64,000 bases of DNA from Rufibacter hautae (GCF_008271695.1 NZ_VKKY01000003.1:124001-188000); one strand, 5' to 3'; shown: positions 19,101 to 27,010, counted from the stretch's first letter. Notes: a model not told the origin generated them from the letters alone. Numbers and translations are program-made.

Positions 19101-19537
19101 CTGGTAGAACTGGTATTTGCCCTTAAAACAGAAGACGAAGAATAACTTGCGTCATCAACGCCAGTGATCGCGTTGGTGCGGCGCAAAGTAATAGTTAAGT
19201 CTGTCTGGTTGGCCGAGGTTTGGTCATGTATGGCGCGGTGCACCCCATAATAAAGCGTTTCGCCGGCTTTCACTCTTATGTACAGCCGGTGGTCTTTGGA
19301 GTAAGTAGCGCCGTTGCGGCTGAACCCAGCCGGTTTCAGGAAGCTGAGCGAGGTGATGGCCACGCCTGAGGCGCTGGGTAAGTTGGCATCATGCGCTAAG
19401 TAGCCGACCTTGTCATTAAGGGGACTGGTAAGGGCGGAAGATGATTTGTTGGGGGTAAGCTGCTTTGATCCTTCGGCAAACAGGGTAAAAGGAAGGATGA
19501 TAAAAGCAAAAACCAGGAGGCGTAAAGTTTGTGCCAT
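13196..19537 (-). CDS. Giant secreted DUF11-repeat protein with Ca-binding Asp repeats and T9SS C-terminal domain
   Basis: 2,113 residues. Signal peptide about 1-22. A unique N-terminal region runs to about 530. Eight DUF11/CARDB-like repeats (about 531-1512) follow, each starting AD-(V/I/L)-x-V and containing a YTVTxxNNGP-type core with ATxVxVxDxLP. Next come an Ig/cadherin-like segment and a run of thrombospondin-type-3-like Asp repeats (about 1612-1910; DxDxDGxxD patterns such as DWDKDGIDD and DSDDDGILD), expected to bind calcium. The end is a fibronectin-like module and AYPNPT-type T9SS C-terminal domain. Likely a long Ca-stiffened surface or extracellular adhesin. Role inferred from architecture only. 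The tail duplicates that of the YDG protein. Confidence 0.92.
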   Translation of the reverse strand: MAQTLRLLVFAFIILPFTLFAEGSKQLTPNKSSSALTSPLNDKVGYLAHDANLPSASGVAITSLSFLKPAGFSRNGATYSKDHRLYIRVKAGETLYYGVHRAIHDQTSANQTDLTITLRRTNAITGVDDASYSSSSVLRANTSSTRDMLLVANQSGVIDNATEAENGPNRPALGGKPAVTNGYSPLSITNSTTEDYDYYVEFTQAGETSWTDDGRRFSVYDLWDFTVIDATGTERQGRMRSKLWSFSAGGTANVFSKDFNLFPLIPSEDQSGKFFVKKIELAGIAPQNFFRFVTNSFGSNTTAGASASERRKSQTSQTDYPEYFNFVNDPDPTIWPSATAPTFSVSLASSCNTTTGGGKTLFNLNTTERSTFLVLINLDGTPGYQTNGTDVLLESSGARGARSVEWNGLNGQGQPVAKNTTLNYFFRNGSMPVNFPVWDAEWNDGFRVMDVRPLAPGTTAGDYSLLFWDDSNLPTTSFPSRSELFGAVSSTGVHTWGSATTTAGDLKTVNTWTYGYTSSSQQSTTFTYDCSADVAVTNTTSPAPFGVGKEFTYTVTATNNGPLPATNVIVTDKLDASLLQFISASDAAYNSSTGAWNVGTLAVGASKTLTITVKPLAAGTISTTASQTHTEADNVSSNNSATATIQVQPSADIQVLNSSDKSTYSNGEIVTYTMTAKNLGPNAATGVAVSTNLPEGFVPLNTAASAGFDASTGIWTVGNLALNETKTITLQAQVTKIGTYTSTATLGSRTGYELDTNGSNNTSSNTITVAPAADIAVTSVVSNLTPAQGETVTYTIQAVNKGPNNATNVSVANQLPAGLTIIGSSASSGTFNAASGTWSVGTIVTNGSQTLTLTAKPAAIGALTVTSTQSHTEYDGQSSNNTASSTITVRATADVAVTNVITSPTKQTYTNGDEVSYTVTVSNNGPSAATNVVVTDKLPATLTFVSATNSSGTGTYDASAGTWSVGTLANGASATLTLVAKVNQSAIITTTATQTHTEYDNTNGNNSASNSITSGTGTITADIKVTTGMSAGPYYTGKQLTLGVRVDNTGPDAATGVSIDALVPAGFTLLSAAPKAGTYDAATGIWNLDNLAAGSFTGMNLVVVPNVDNSTTASKAYTFTAVKRTENEYDGNPDNNSASSTFTVQKAADASVSITVTGDVNGVYYKGVTEATFTLTVTNNGPDRITNLKGLDTRSGTINITYAEPGKGYNPATGDWIIDALEPGQSMTLVVKGIPNTTGRLNLGGEIVSADQKDLNLENNKAVALINVVPVADLQVTNTAAAGPYYNGQNTTFTVAVKNNSTDAATGVKIEDVLPSGLTFVSATPSVGIYDATSGIWTLGTDLLAGSTQTLELTVKLTSGSTYTTTASVKAVNEYESNSSNNTATAQITVEKTADVVLGSSIAAGPYYVGGQYQVTITATNAGPDPATGVAVSASGGAGLRPVAGSGKADIGTMYAQGVWTVGELRAGETKTFTFLVEPLTTGTLNSLGYKSAQNEFDPIGGTTPNGNNSTVVSFTVEDRPATAKVVNTDKHMFLFQTGDHIIELTDPDGLIENARIVNGTLPAGTRLEHDGTLEVDYRFHLVPGSYTLTIETSDAQGNISLNTVTYKISGDWDKDGIDDIYDLDDNNDGVIMEPGAVNPTGDADNDGNYNYLDRDFAHPVYGAFQDKNHDDINDAFDLDLDGLIRGFDIDIDGDGITNAIEANGGTAPAGYNSLTGTFTGVVNAQGIPLAILDANGKNILPNPDTDKDGFADFQDIDSDDDGILDVYEAQATLTFVNGLGTDSDFDGMKDGYDATTGGKAIAPVDTDKDSKPDYLDRDSDGDFTPDYVEAFDDNNDGVAMDDLLERARIFEEVNQKGWYVNSDKDSSGTPKWMASTNGSPAYLTKGSAYHHDTDQDGLVDLFDTETGGRAASLQTTNGEYSYRSASVITPLPVTLTSFTAKAQKEGVLLNWTTAAEKDNDFFQVERSMDGRNFSAIGQVKGNGNSNVRVDYSFLDGKFLNGTAYYRLKQVDYDGKFEYSKTVAVQTKAVAATQVMVKAYPNPTTDMAHLDLTSLSSSTVIIRVYALDSRLLKTQEVQGGSVQTLDLTKFAAGTYLLKIKGAEIDTVTRVVKQ

Positions 19538-20180
19538 AAAGGGGGACTTAATTTGGATAATCTAAGGGCTTTTTTTGTCTGAAGGACTATTTAAAACTTA
19601 ATAAAACCAATATTGTCTTAAGGCTATGTTTTTCTCTTTTATAATCACGCTTCAAAATTATGCAATTTTATCCAGCCTGTTTCTGTATTCGATAAAATAC
19701 CTTTTTTTGTCGATGAACTGACCTGTAACTAGTTATGAATGGCTTAAACGTAGTTTAAAGGCTGTTTTTGGGTAGTTAAATTTGCCTATTTTGTTGGTCT
19801 TTGCTGCCAAATAATTTCTAATTTAAGAAATAGTTTGCTTGTAGTATTTTATTATAATTGGAATAATGATAAATAAATAAGGTTGTGCTATAATTTATTT
19901 AATTGTATATTTAGTAAAGTAAATTGTTTTAATTAGATATTGTTTTTTATTAAACTAAGGCGTGTTTAAGCAAATAGTTAATAAGAACCTCCAGGCAGAT
20001 GTGTAGTACTTCAGAAGGGATAGTTGAAATTTTTGTTTCGGGGGCGTTTTTAGAAAACAGGCATTAAACCGTTTATTGTGAGCATGGCGGCTGGAAAAGC
20101 TTTAGGCAGCCGTCTACTGGTTATTCCTGGAGTTACTTCTTTTAATCCTGCCGTTTTAAAGCCGTTTTAAGTAAAACCAT
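19538..20180. other. AT-rich divergent intergenic region
   Basis: 643 bp without a supported gene between the DUF11-repeat gene and the DUF486 gene. It is very AT-rich from 19600 to 19990. It holds one good dyad copy (20034-20070), a half-copy near 19752-19789 and a truncated copy abutting the DUF486 start (20152-20178). Promoters for both flanking genes must be here; none is clear enough to place. Confidence 0.6.
20034..20070. repeat. 38-bp dyad family copy 8 (37 nt)
   Basis: It starts TGTTTCGGGG, has a GTTTTTAGAAAACAGG centre and ends TTAAACC. It lies upstream of the DUF486 gene in a divergent gap. Confidence 0.65.
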
Positions 20181-20552
20181 ATGAAAGCCTTCTATACCAT
20201 CTTCCTGCTGTGTTTGTCTAATCTCTTTATGACCTTTGCCTGGTATGGGCACTTATACTTTAAAAGATTCACGGCGCTGCAGAAACTGGGTTTGGTGAGC
20301 GTTATACTCATCAGTTGGGGATTGGCGTTCTTTGAGTACATATTTCAGGTACCGGCCAACAAGCTGGGGTACCGTGAGAACGGCGGGCCTTTCTCCCTCT
20401 TTGAGCTCAAGACCCTGCAAGAGGTTATTTCCCTGTCTGTTTTCACGCTGGTGACGGTGTATGTGTTTAAATCAGAGAAGCTGGCGTGGAACCATTTGGT
20501 GGGATTTGCCCTGTTGGTACTGGCGGTTTTCTTTGTCTTTAAGAAATGGTAG
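20181..20552 (+). CDS. DUF486 (DMT-superfamily) small membrane protein
   Basis: 123 residues with four predicted membrane helices (about 3-21, 33-52, 82-98, 104-120). The motif NLFMTFAWYGHL near the N-terminus and FEYIFQVPANKLGY in the middle are characteristic of the DUF486 family. That family is related to small multidrug/drug-metabolite transporters and has unknown substrate. It lies in the inner membrane. The next gene (MoxR) starts 55 nt after the stop on the same strand, so co-transcription is possible. Confidence 0.85.
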   Translation: MKAFYTIFLLCLSNLFMTFAWYGHLYFKRFTALQKLGLVSVILISWGLAFFEYIFQVPANKLGYRENGGPFSLFELKTLQEVISLSVFTLVTVYVFKSEKLAWNHLVGFALLVLAVFFVFKKW

Positions 20553-20607
20553 ACCAAGAGTGTCCCACAGAATGGTTACCTTAGCCGATTAGTAATTAAA
20601 AGTGTAG

Positions 20608-21600
20608 ATGCAGACCGAAGAACTCTCATATCAGGAAAAGATTCGCGAACACCAGCTGAAGATAAAGCAGGTGTTCAGGGAGATGAGCAAGGTGGTGGTG
20701 GGCCAGCAATACATGGTGAACCGACTACTCATTGGCCTGTTCACGAACGGGCACATCTTGCTGGAAGGCGTGCCGGGTCTGGCCAAGACGTTGACTATCA
20801 ATACGCTGGCCAAGGTGCTGCACCTCAATTTTCAGCGCATTCAGTTTACCCCAGACTTACTGCCCTCAGATTTGGTGGGCACCATGATCTATAACCAAAG
20901 CTCTTCGGCGTTTGAGGTAAAGAAAGGACCTATCTTCGCTAACCTGATCCTGGCAGATGAGGTGAACCGCTCGCCTGCCAAGGTGCAGTCAGCGTTGCTG
21001 GAGGCCATGCAGGAAAAGCAGGTGACCATCGGCGAGAAGACGTATCGGCTGGATTTGCCCTTCCTGGTGCTGGCCACTCAAAACCCGGTAGAGCAGGAGG
21101 GAACCTATCCGCTGCCCGAGGCCCAGGTAGACCGTTTCATGATGAAAGTCTACGTGGACTACCTCTCCAAAGCCGATGAACTGGAGGTGATGCGCCGCAT
21201 GTCTAATTTGTCCTACAGCAGCACGGTCAACACCATCCTCACAAAGCAGGACATCTTCGACATCCGGAACGAGATCAACCAGGTGCAGATCTCCGAGACC
21301 CTGGAGCGCTACATCATCGAGCTGGTCTTCGCCACCCGCCGTCCGGGCGATTATGATCTTACCGATTTTGCCCAGTACCTGCAGTTCGGGGTTTCGCCGC
21401 GGGCCAGCATCGCACTGAACTTGGCCGCAAAAGCCGTGGCTTTCTTTGACGAGCGCGACTATGTACTCCCTGAAGACATCAAAGAAATCGCTTCAGACGT
21501 GCTGAGTCACCGCGTGATCCTGAATTATGAGGCCGAGGCCGATAATGTGCAGACGAAGGATTTTGTGGAGGCTATTCTGCGCAAGGTGCCCATCAGTTAA
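20608..21600 (+). CDS. MoxR-family AAA+ ATPase
   Basis: 330 residues, the usual MoxR length. Walker A is GVPGLAKT (54-61), Walker B is LILADEVNR (113-121), sensor 1 is in LATQNPVEQEGTYPLPEAQ, and a C-terminal lid domain follows. MoxR ATPases act as chaperones for complexes, often with DUF58 and von Willebrand A partners encoded next door. Here no DUF58 or VWA gene follows, so it appears to be a stand-alone copy. Cytoplasmic. A probable terminator and a dyad copy follow. Confidence 0.92.
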   Translation: MQTEELSYQEKIREHQLKIKQVFREMSKVVVGQQYMVNRLLIGLFTNGHILLEGVPGLAKTLTINTLAKVLHLNFQRIQFTPDLLPSDLVGTMIYNQSSSAFEVKKGPIFANLILADEVNRSPAKVQSALLEAMQEKQVTIGEKTYRLDLPFLVLATQNPVEQEGTYPLPEAQVDRFMMKVYVDYLSKADELEVMRRMSNLSYSSTVNTILTKQDIFDIRNEINQVQISETLERYIIELVFATRRPGDYDLTDFAQYLQFGVSPRASIALNLAAKAVAFFDERDYVLPEDIKEIASDVLSHRVILNYEAEADNVQTKDFVEAILRKVPIS

Positions 21601-21624
21601 GAACTAAGTTATTCATGAATAAAG

Positions 21625-21652
21625 GAAGGCAGTCTGAGAAGATTGCCTTTTC
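21625..21652 (+). terminator. Probable terminator after the MoxR gene
   Basis: Stem AAGGCA (21626-21631) with TGCCTT (21644-21649) and a short inner TCT/AGA pairing, followed by TTTTCTGTTT. Moderate strength. Confidence 0.5.
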
Positions 21653-21690
21653 TGTTTCGGGCCTGTTTTCATGAAACCGGCTATAAAACA
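21653..21690. repeat. 38-bp dyad family copy 9
   Basis: It starts TGTTTCGGGCCTG, has a TTTTCATGAAA centre and ends ATAAAACA. It lies directly after the MoxR terminator. Confidence 0.75.
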
Positions 21691-21844
21691 GCCCTGAATC
21701 TATTTATCGGGGTAAAGAGGGTGTTCAACCTGTGTTTTGCTGATTTTTAGAAATGAGGGGGCCGGCTGGTCGGCAGAATGAGTAGCTTAAACTTTGGTTT
21801 TAGGAGGTTGGCCTAATTTGGAAAATCCATCTAGGGATGACTGC

Positions 21845-21852
21845 TACTTTTG
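21845..21852 (+). promoter_or_regulatory. Candidate -7 box TACTTTTG
   Basis: It matches the Bacteroidota -7 consensus TAnnTTTG and lies 32 nt upstream of the GTG at 21884. The nearest TTTG upstream (21817-21820) is spaced 24 nt, longer than the usual 19-21, so support is partial. Confidence 0.4.
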
Positions 21853-21883
21853 CGTCAGAAAAACGAACAGCAGTCTTTTACCA

Positions 21884-22225
21884 GTGAAAACCTTAGTCCT
21901 CATCTTCGCCCTTATTTTATCATTCTCGGCCATCTCCTCGGCAGATTCCTTTACTAAAAAGAAAAACGGGCTTAAAACAGGAATGCGTGCGCTGCACACC
22001 AAGCTCAAATTAAGCGAGACACAGTTTGTAAAACTCAAGAGCCTGGAGAAGGAGAGGCTACGGGAAATGATAGAAGTGCAGCACATCACGTCGGGTACCC
22101 GGTTGGAGACGTTGAATGCCGAGATCAATAGCCGCTATGAAGAGGCCGTACTGCAGCACCTTACGCCGGTACAGCAGAAGAGATACCTCGTTTACAAATA
22201 CAAAGGCGCTGCCAAAAGAAACTAA
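21884..22225 (+). CDS. Small exported protein of unknown function
   Basis: 113 residues from the GTG at 21884. The longer frame opening with TTG at 21794 would put 30 non-signal-like residues ahead of a clean signal peptide (KTLVLIFALILSFSAISSADS), so GTG is preferred. The mature protein is short, basic and helical (LHTKLKLSETQFVKLKSLEKERLRE) and resembles the periplasmic Spy/LTXXQ-like helical hairpin proteins in size and pattern. No LTXXQ motif is certain, although LTPVQQKRY occurs near the C-terminus. It is followed by a strong terminator. Function not assigned. Confidence 0.65.
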   Translation: MKTLVLIFALILSFSAISSADSFTKKKNGLKTGMRALHTKLKLSETQFVKLKSLEKERLREMIEVQHITSGTRLETLNAEINSRYEEAVLQHLTPVQQKRYLVYKYKGAAKRN

Positions 22226-22272
22226 ACCTTTACCTAACCCTTTATTAATTATTGCCCCGCGCTTCATTAACA

Positions 22273-22322
22273 AACAGAAACAGAACGGGCCTCCAGTGGA
22301 GGCCCGTTCTGTTTCTGTTCTT
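22273..22322 (+). terminator. Strong terminator after the small exported protein
   Basis: Perfect 22-bp inverted repeat (22273-22294 and 22298-22319) with an AGT loop. It contains GAACGGGCCTCC and is followed by C-TTTCT. Confidence 0.85.
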
Positions 22323-22340
22323 TCTCTCATGAAAGATAAA

Positions 22341-22360
22341 GCCCGCCATCTCTGGCGGGC
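22341..22360 (-). terminator. Terminator for the beta-helix lipoprotein gene
   Basis: Perfect 8-bp stem GCCCGCCA (22341-22348) and TGGCGGGC (22353-22360). On the minus strand it is followed by TTTATCTTTC. It is about 95 nt beyond the stop of the gene at 22456. Confidence 0.6.
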
Positions 22361-22455
22361 CCCCTGCGCCTGGGAGACTAAGCCACGCGCAAAGTGATTG
22401 TACCACCTCTATTTCTCACCCATATTGATGGCCAATCTTGTCTTAAAAATCTTGA

Positions 22456-23790
22456 TTAATAATCTGTGTTTTGTGGGTCCCAGTTGGTCCAGCCGGCAGT
22501 CCAGTCAGTGGTACCGAAGGCTCCGATGTAGTTCGTGGTCTCAAAGCCGTTGATTCCGGCAAAAGATGCGCCAGTCAGCACCATAGAACCAGTCTGTGGC
22601 AGGTAAGGAGCAGTAGTAGCTAAACCAAGTTGGTTCAGGGCTTTGATGCTGTTGCCGTTGGTGGTGGTGTTAAACCAGGTGGTGGCGTTGAATTCTGACG
22701 TAGAAGAAGAGGCCTTGTTGATGGCGGTGTTCTCGCCGGCACCCGCTACTACGGTGTTCATGATCTTGAGGCCGCCGTTCTGGGCGTAGCCTTCTACCAC
22801 AGAGCCATCTAAGGTGATGCCTTTGGCATAGTTGCTGATGATAGAGTTACGGATAGAAAGGCTGGTTCCTTTTTTCAGGTGTGCGCCTTGGCCAAACTGA
22901 GCGTTGGCTGCGATGTTGCTGCCTGGGCCTGCAATGGTCACGTTAGAGAAAGTGGCGGTGGTCAATGGAGTTCTGGTTGAACCGTTACCGTCATTGTCAG
23001 ACTCAAAACCATTAGAAGCACCACCGGTGGCAACGTCCCACATGTTGGGGTCACTGATGCCTAAGGCATACTGCACTCTGCCGCTGTACCCAAAGTCAGT
23101 GTCAAACATGTCATCGGTGTTTCTGTAAGCCACCAGGTGTGTAGCATTCACCGTGCCGCCGAACCACTCAAAAGCATCGTCACCGCCAAAAGAAACTTGT
23201 ACGTGGTCAATCTTGGTGCCTGAACCTACCGAGCCCATGGTGAGGCCGTTCAATTCTCTGTTAGGCTGCAGCGGATAACCGGCGAACTCAATGCGCACGT
23301 AACTGAAAACCCCTGAGTTGTCAGCATCTTCAGTGCCACCGTAGTAAGCCACCGGACCGCCTTCTACCACTGGATCCTGCGCTTGGTTGTGCTTGGCTTT
23401 CCCCAAGATTACCACTCCGCCCCAGTCACCAGCTCCGCGGCTTCCTTTGGCTTGGTTTGAAGTAAACACAATTGGTTTCTCAACGGTACCCTGGGCCATG
23501 ATCTTGGCGCCCCGCTGGATCAAGAGCGTTCCTTGGGTGGCTTTCTCGCCTTTGATGATGGTACCTGGTTCTATGGTTAAGGTAGCGTTGTTGTCTACAT
23601 ACACAAAGCCTTTCAAGGTGTAAACGGTATCGGCATCCAGGGTTCTGTTCGCGGAGATGGTGCCTTGCAAGTTTGCGTTGCCTTTCACGGTAGGGGTGGG
23701 AGTGTCATCGTCCTCGCTGTCAGAGCAAGAGGTGAAACCCAATGCCAAACCGGCCAAAAGCATTAATGATAATTTACCTAAGTCTTTCAT
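22456..23790 (-). CDS. Surface lipoprotein with right-handed beta-helix, partner of TonB-dependent receptor
   Basis: 444 residues with a lipoprotein signal (LGFTSC, Cys22) followed by an Asp/Thr/Pro-rich linker. The body has pectate-lyase-like beta-helix patterns (LTIEPGTIIKG, LLIQRGAKIMAQGT, NGLTMGSVGSGTKIDHVQVS). It follows the TonB-dependent receptor by 52 nt on the same strand, so the two form an operon. By analogy with receptor-lipoprotein pairs in Bacteroidota, it may help capture a ligand at the cell surface. The ligand is not evident. No SusD-type TPR is present. A terminator-like hairpin lies at 22341-22360. Confidence 0.8.
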   Translation of the reverse strand: MKDLGKLSLMLLAGLALGFTSCSDSEDDDTPTPTVKGNANLQGTISANRTLDADTVYTLKGFVYVDNNATLTIEPGTIIKGEKATQGTLLIQRGAKIMAQGTVEKPIVFTSNQAKGSRGAGDWGGVVILGKAKHNQAQDPVVEGGPVAYYGGTEDADNSGVFSYVRIEFAGYPLQPNRELNGLTMGSVGSGTKIDHVQVSFGGDDAFEWFGGTVNATHLVAYRNTDDMFDTDFGYSGRVQYALGISDPNMWDVATGGASNGFESDNDGNGSTRTPLTTATFSNVTIAGPGSNIAANAQFGQGAHLKKGTSLSIRNSIISNYAKGITLDGSVVEGYAQNGGLKIMNTVVAGAGENTAINKASSSTSEFNATTWFNTTTNGNSIKALNQLGLATTAPYLPQTGSMVLTGASFAGINGFETTNYIGAFGTTDWTAGWTNWDPQNTDY

Positions 23791-23842
23791 ACTTGTTTTC
23801 TGAAAAGTGTTTGATTGGAGTTATTGAAAGGTAAGTTGTTGA

Positions 23843-26659
23843 TTAGAAGGTGTACCCTAAGGTCACAGTGCTGTACATGCCTCTGTTGAAGAGATAGATA
23901 GGAAGGTCTGCAGAGCCAATCTCGCCATCTTGGTTGGTGTCTTCCTTGAAGCGGAATTTCTGGTTGAACAAGTCGGTCACACCTGCTTTCACCTGCATTC
24001 TGTTCTTAAAGTTCTTGGTGAGGGTCACATCCACCACGTGGCGGGGCAGTTCATAGATAGTAGGGTTCAGTTCATCACCTACGCGGTAGATTCTGGTGCC
24101 CAGTACATTGTACATGACAGAGTATTGCCAACCGGTTTCTTCGTCTTGGTAGTAAAGGCCCGTGTTCACGATGAAGGGTGACTGTCCCATCATAGGTCTG
24201 TCAGTTGCCTCTCCAGAGGCTTGGTCTCCCAGGGTAACCCGGCTGTGGATGAGGGAGGCATTCAGGACCAGCGAGTGGTTCTGGAGGAACTTACTTCCAG
24301 CCAGTTCTCTGAACGATTTACGGGCCTCGGCCTCAATGCCTACGCTGTTGGCATATTTCCCATTCACGAAGGTGTAGTTGGTGCCGCTGCCAGCCTCCAG
24401 TTTGGTTTCAATGGGGTTGATGAACCGTTTGTAGAAAACTCCCAGTGAGAGCAGTTCTGCGGAGGATGGGTAGAATTCATAGCGCATGTCCACGTTGTGG
24501 ATGGTGGCGGTCTTCAGTTCATTGTTACCGCGTACCGATGCGTTCTCGTTGAAGTCATAGAAGCTGAAACGGGCTTGCTCTCTGAACTCTGGGCGGTTCA
24601 CGGTCATGCCGTAGGCTAGGCGCAACAGGGAACGGGTGCTGAAGTTGTAGGCCACGTTCACCGATGGCAGCAGGTAAAGCTTTTTGTCGTCAACCTCGTA
24701 AGTGCCAGACTGGTCAGCGGTGGTTACCTGGCGCCAGTTGTACTCGGCACGAACCCCACCGTAGAAGTTAACCTTGTTGAAGAACTGCTTGGAGATGCCA
24801 ACATAACCAGCGCCCAGCGTGTTGGAAGCATCGTATCTGTCAGCAATGGTGGTTCCTTCGTCAAAGATCAATCCGTTAGGGAAGGAGATGTTGCCCGGGG
24901 CGAAGATCTGCTCCAACGGCTGGTTCAGGATAGATTCATCGGTTCTGCCTCCGCCAATGCCGGCGTTCCGCTTATAGTTGAGGGTACGGGCTTTGAAGTC
25001 ACGGTCTTTCCGCTCGGCGTAGAACCCGATGTTCAGTTTTGGGGCATTCTCCGCATCAGCGGAATCAGCGGCGTTGAAGAGGTGCTGCCACTGGCCTTCG
25101 GCGATGTAGGTGGTCTCATTCAGGTCAGAGAAGAAGCGAGCGGCATCGTAAGGCGTAGACAAGGTGGAAACCTGTACCTGGAAGGGACCCTCAGACCCGG
25201 CATCGCGTTGGGTGCGTACTCTTCTTAAATCTGGTTCCTGGCGGTTGATGAAGTTGTAGCCCGCGGACCAGGTGAAGGTGTTCTTCTGGTCTGGGGTGGA
25301 GTGGGTGCCTTGCAACTGGCCGGTGTAGATGCTGCGGCTCTCGTAGCGCAGGGCGTAGTTCTGCTCTTCTTTCACGGTGCCGCTCTCATAATTGAAACCT
25401 TGGCGTACGGTGGTTTGGGAAATCCCGATCTGGTTGAAGAGGTTCCGGAATTCTATCTTGTTGTTCTCATTTAGGCGAAGCGAGAAGTTCTGCAGTAAAC
25501 CCACCCGCACCGTGTTGCCAGACAGTTGGTCTGTGTAGCTCCAGTTGGTGTCCACGTCGCCGTTGCCCTGTTGCTGCTGGTAATCATTCCGGATGGTGTT
25601 TTGGCGCAGACGTGAGTTGCTGTAGGTCACAGCGGTGATGCTGGAAACCCGGTTGCCGGCTACGTCAAACACGCGGTTCAGCCCGAAATTCATGCGCATG
25701 TCTGGGGCGGCCGTGGCTTTCTCTGGTCTCCAGGTGTTGGGTAGGTCCATGTTCTGGCCGTACTGGGCACGCTCGGCGTAGCTTAGGCTCTGGAACCTGG
25801 CCGTGGAAGGAAAGTTGCCAGGCAATTGGCGGGTGCCGCTGTCAAAACCCAGGAAATCGGTCTTGCTGCCTTTGTAAGTGTAATAACTGTCGCTGAAAGT
25901 GGTGCCGGTGCGGTAGCCAGTGCCAATGCTGAACGACGCGCTGTTCTCAGTCACAGCGTTTCTGGTGGTTACTTTGATGGCCCCACCAGCGAAATCTCCG
26001 GGTAGTTCGGGGGCCGGTGACTTATAGATCAAGATGCGGTCTATAACGCTGGTGGGCAGGACATCAAAAGAAAAGGCGCGCACGTCTACCTCAGAGCTGG
26101 GGGTGAGCACGTTGTTCAGCATCACAGAGTTGTAACGCTCGCTCAAGCCCCGCACAATAATGAAACGGTTATCCTGGATAGTAACACCGGGGATTCTGCG
26201 TACGGCCTCAGCGGCATCACGGTCCTGAGCCTTCACAATCTGCTCATTAGACATGCCGCTCACCACAATGTTGCTCTGCTTGATGTCTTTGATGAGGGAG
26301 ATGTCATTGTTCACCTGGCGCTCGGCTACCACGGTGACTTCGCCCAGGCTGTGGGCATCGTCTTCCAGGGAGGAGTTGAGGGTGGTGGTCTTGCCCGCTT
26401 CTATGGTCACGCTCTCCAGCGTCAGCGGTTTATAAGAAACATAGGTAATGGTGACTTTATAGGTGCCCGGGGCCAACGAAAGGGAATAGTTGCCCTCCAG
26501 GTCAGTGGCGGCTACGTTGGAAGTAGTAGCCGAAACCGTAGCGCCGATAATGGCTTCGCCGGTTTTCTTGTCTTTTACTTTTCCGGTGAGGGTTCCTGTT
26601 TGCGCAAAGCCTGCGAGGGCCGTGCAGATAAAAGAGAGGGTGAGTAAAAACGATCTCAT
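23843..26659 (-). CDS. TonB-dependent outer-membrane receptor with carboxypeptidase-like N-terminal domain
   Basis: 938 residues. Signal peptide about 1-19 (ending LAGFAQ), then a carboxypeptidase-D regulatory-like domain (about 21-105). A plug domain follows (about 130-245; IRRIPGVTIQ-like segment, RGLSERYNSVMLNN, PGDFAGGAIKV). The rest is a long beta-barrel ending in an aromatic C-terminus (TVTLGYTF). It imports a ligand across the outer membrane using TonB energy. The companion gene is a beta-helix lipoprotein rather than SusD, so glycan import is not implied. The candidate promoter is the -7 box at 26682-26689. Confidence 0.9.
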   Translation of the reverse strand: MRSFLLTLSFICTALAGFAQTGTLTGKVKDKKTGEAIIGATVSATTSNVAATDLEGNYSLSLAPGTYKVTITYVSYKPLTLESVTIEAGKTTTLNSSLEDDAHSLGEVTVVAERQVNNDISLIKDIKQSNIVVSGMSNEQIVKAQDRDAAEAVRRIPGVTIQDNRFIIVRGLSERYNSVMLNNVLTPSSEVDVRAFSFDVLPTSVIDRILIYKSPAPELPGDFAGGAIKVTTRNAVTENSASFSIGTGYRTGTTFSDSYYTYKGSKTDFLGFDSGTRQLPGNFPSTARFQSLSYAERAQYGQNMDLPNTWRPEKATAAPDMRMNFGLNRVFDVAGNRVSSITAVTYSNSRLRQNTIRNDYQQQQGNGDVDTNWSYTDQLSGNTVRVGLLQNFSLRLNENNKIEFRNLFNQIGISQTTVRQGFNYESGTVKEEQNYALRYESRSIYTGQLQGTHSTPDQKNTFTWSAGYNFINRQEPDLRRVRTQRDAGSEGPFQVQVSTLSTPYDAARFFSDLNETTYIAEGQWQHLFNAADSADAENAPKLNIGFYAERKDRDFKARTLNYKRNAGIGGGRTDESILNQPLEQIFAPGNISFPNGLIFDEGTTIADRYDASNTLGAGYVGISKQFFNKVNFYGGVRAEYNWRQVTTADQSGTYEVDDKKLYLLPSVNVAYNFSTRSLLRLAYGMTVNRPEFREQARFSFYDFNENASVRGNNELKTATIHNVDMRYEFYPSSAELLSLGVFYKRFINPIETKLEAGSGTNYTFVNGKYANSVGIEAEARKSFRELAGSKFLQNHSLVLNASLIHSRVTLGDQASGEATDRPMMGQSPFIVNTGLYYQDEETGWQYSVMYNVLGTRIYRVGDELNPTIYELPRHVVDVTLTKNFKNRMQVKAGVTDLFNQKFRFKEDTNQDGEIGSADLPIYLFNRGMYSTVTLGYTF

Positions 26660-26681
26660 TTGGTTAGTATTAGTCTCACTG

Positions 26682-26689
26682 CAAAAGTA
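26682..26689 (-). promoter_or_regulatory. Candidate -7 box TACTTTTG for the TonB receptor operon
   Basis: The plus strand reads CAAAAGTA, so the minus strand reads TACTTTTG, a full match to TAnnTTTG, 22 nt upstream of the ATG at 26659. No clear TTTG -33 box is seen at the expected spacing. Confidence 0.5.
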
Positions 26690-26816
26690 GAGCGACCACT
26701 TTACCCCATGATTATCCCGATATTACCCTATCGTTAAGTTGGAATAGTGAATGTTAAGCCGAGGTTAACGAACCTGCTTTTCTGGTTCCTGAACAGTTCT
26801 GCAAGTGCAGATTAGC

Positions 26817-26854
26817 CGTTTTAGGCCTCTTTTCTGAAAAACAAAGGCGAAACG
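26817..26854. repeat. 38-bp dyad family copy 10
   Basis: It starts CGTTTTAGGCCTC and ends GCGAAACG with a TTTTCTGAAAAA centre. It lies in the divergent gap between the TonB receptor and the ccm cluster. Confidence 0.75.
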
Positions 26855-27010
26855 CAAAAGCCTGCCGCTATAAAAGCGCTGGGTATTGGCGGCGCCCAAA
26901 GGTTCTGGACCGGTGCAGATTCCTCGGTTCAGAAAAAGGATCAGGCGAGGCAAAGCGAAGGCAACGGATCGGAGCGTAGGCCTCGTTCTGGGGAAGGAGG
27001 TAACCGTTTG

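Noticed and set aside
23782-23819. Dyad-family copy between the beta-helix lipoprotein and the TonB receptor
   Set aside because: Only the TTTTCTGAAAA centre and a weak left end match; the right end does not fit. Probably chance.
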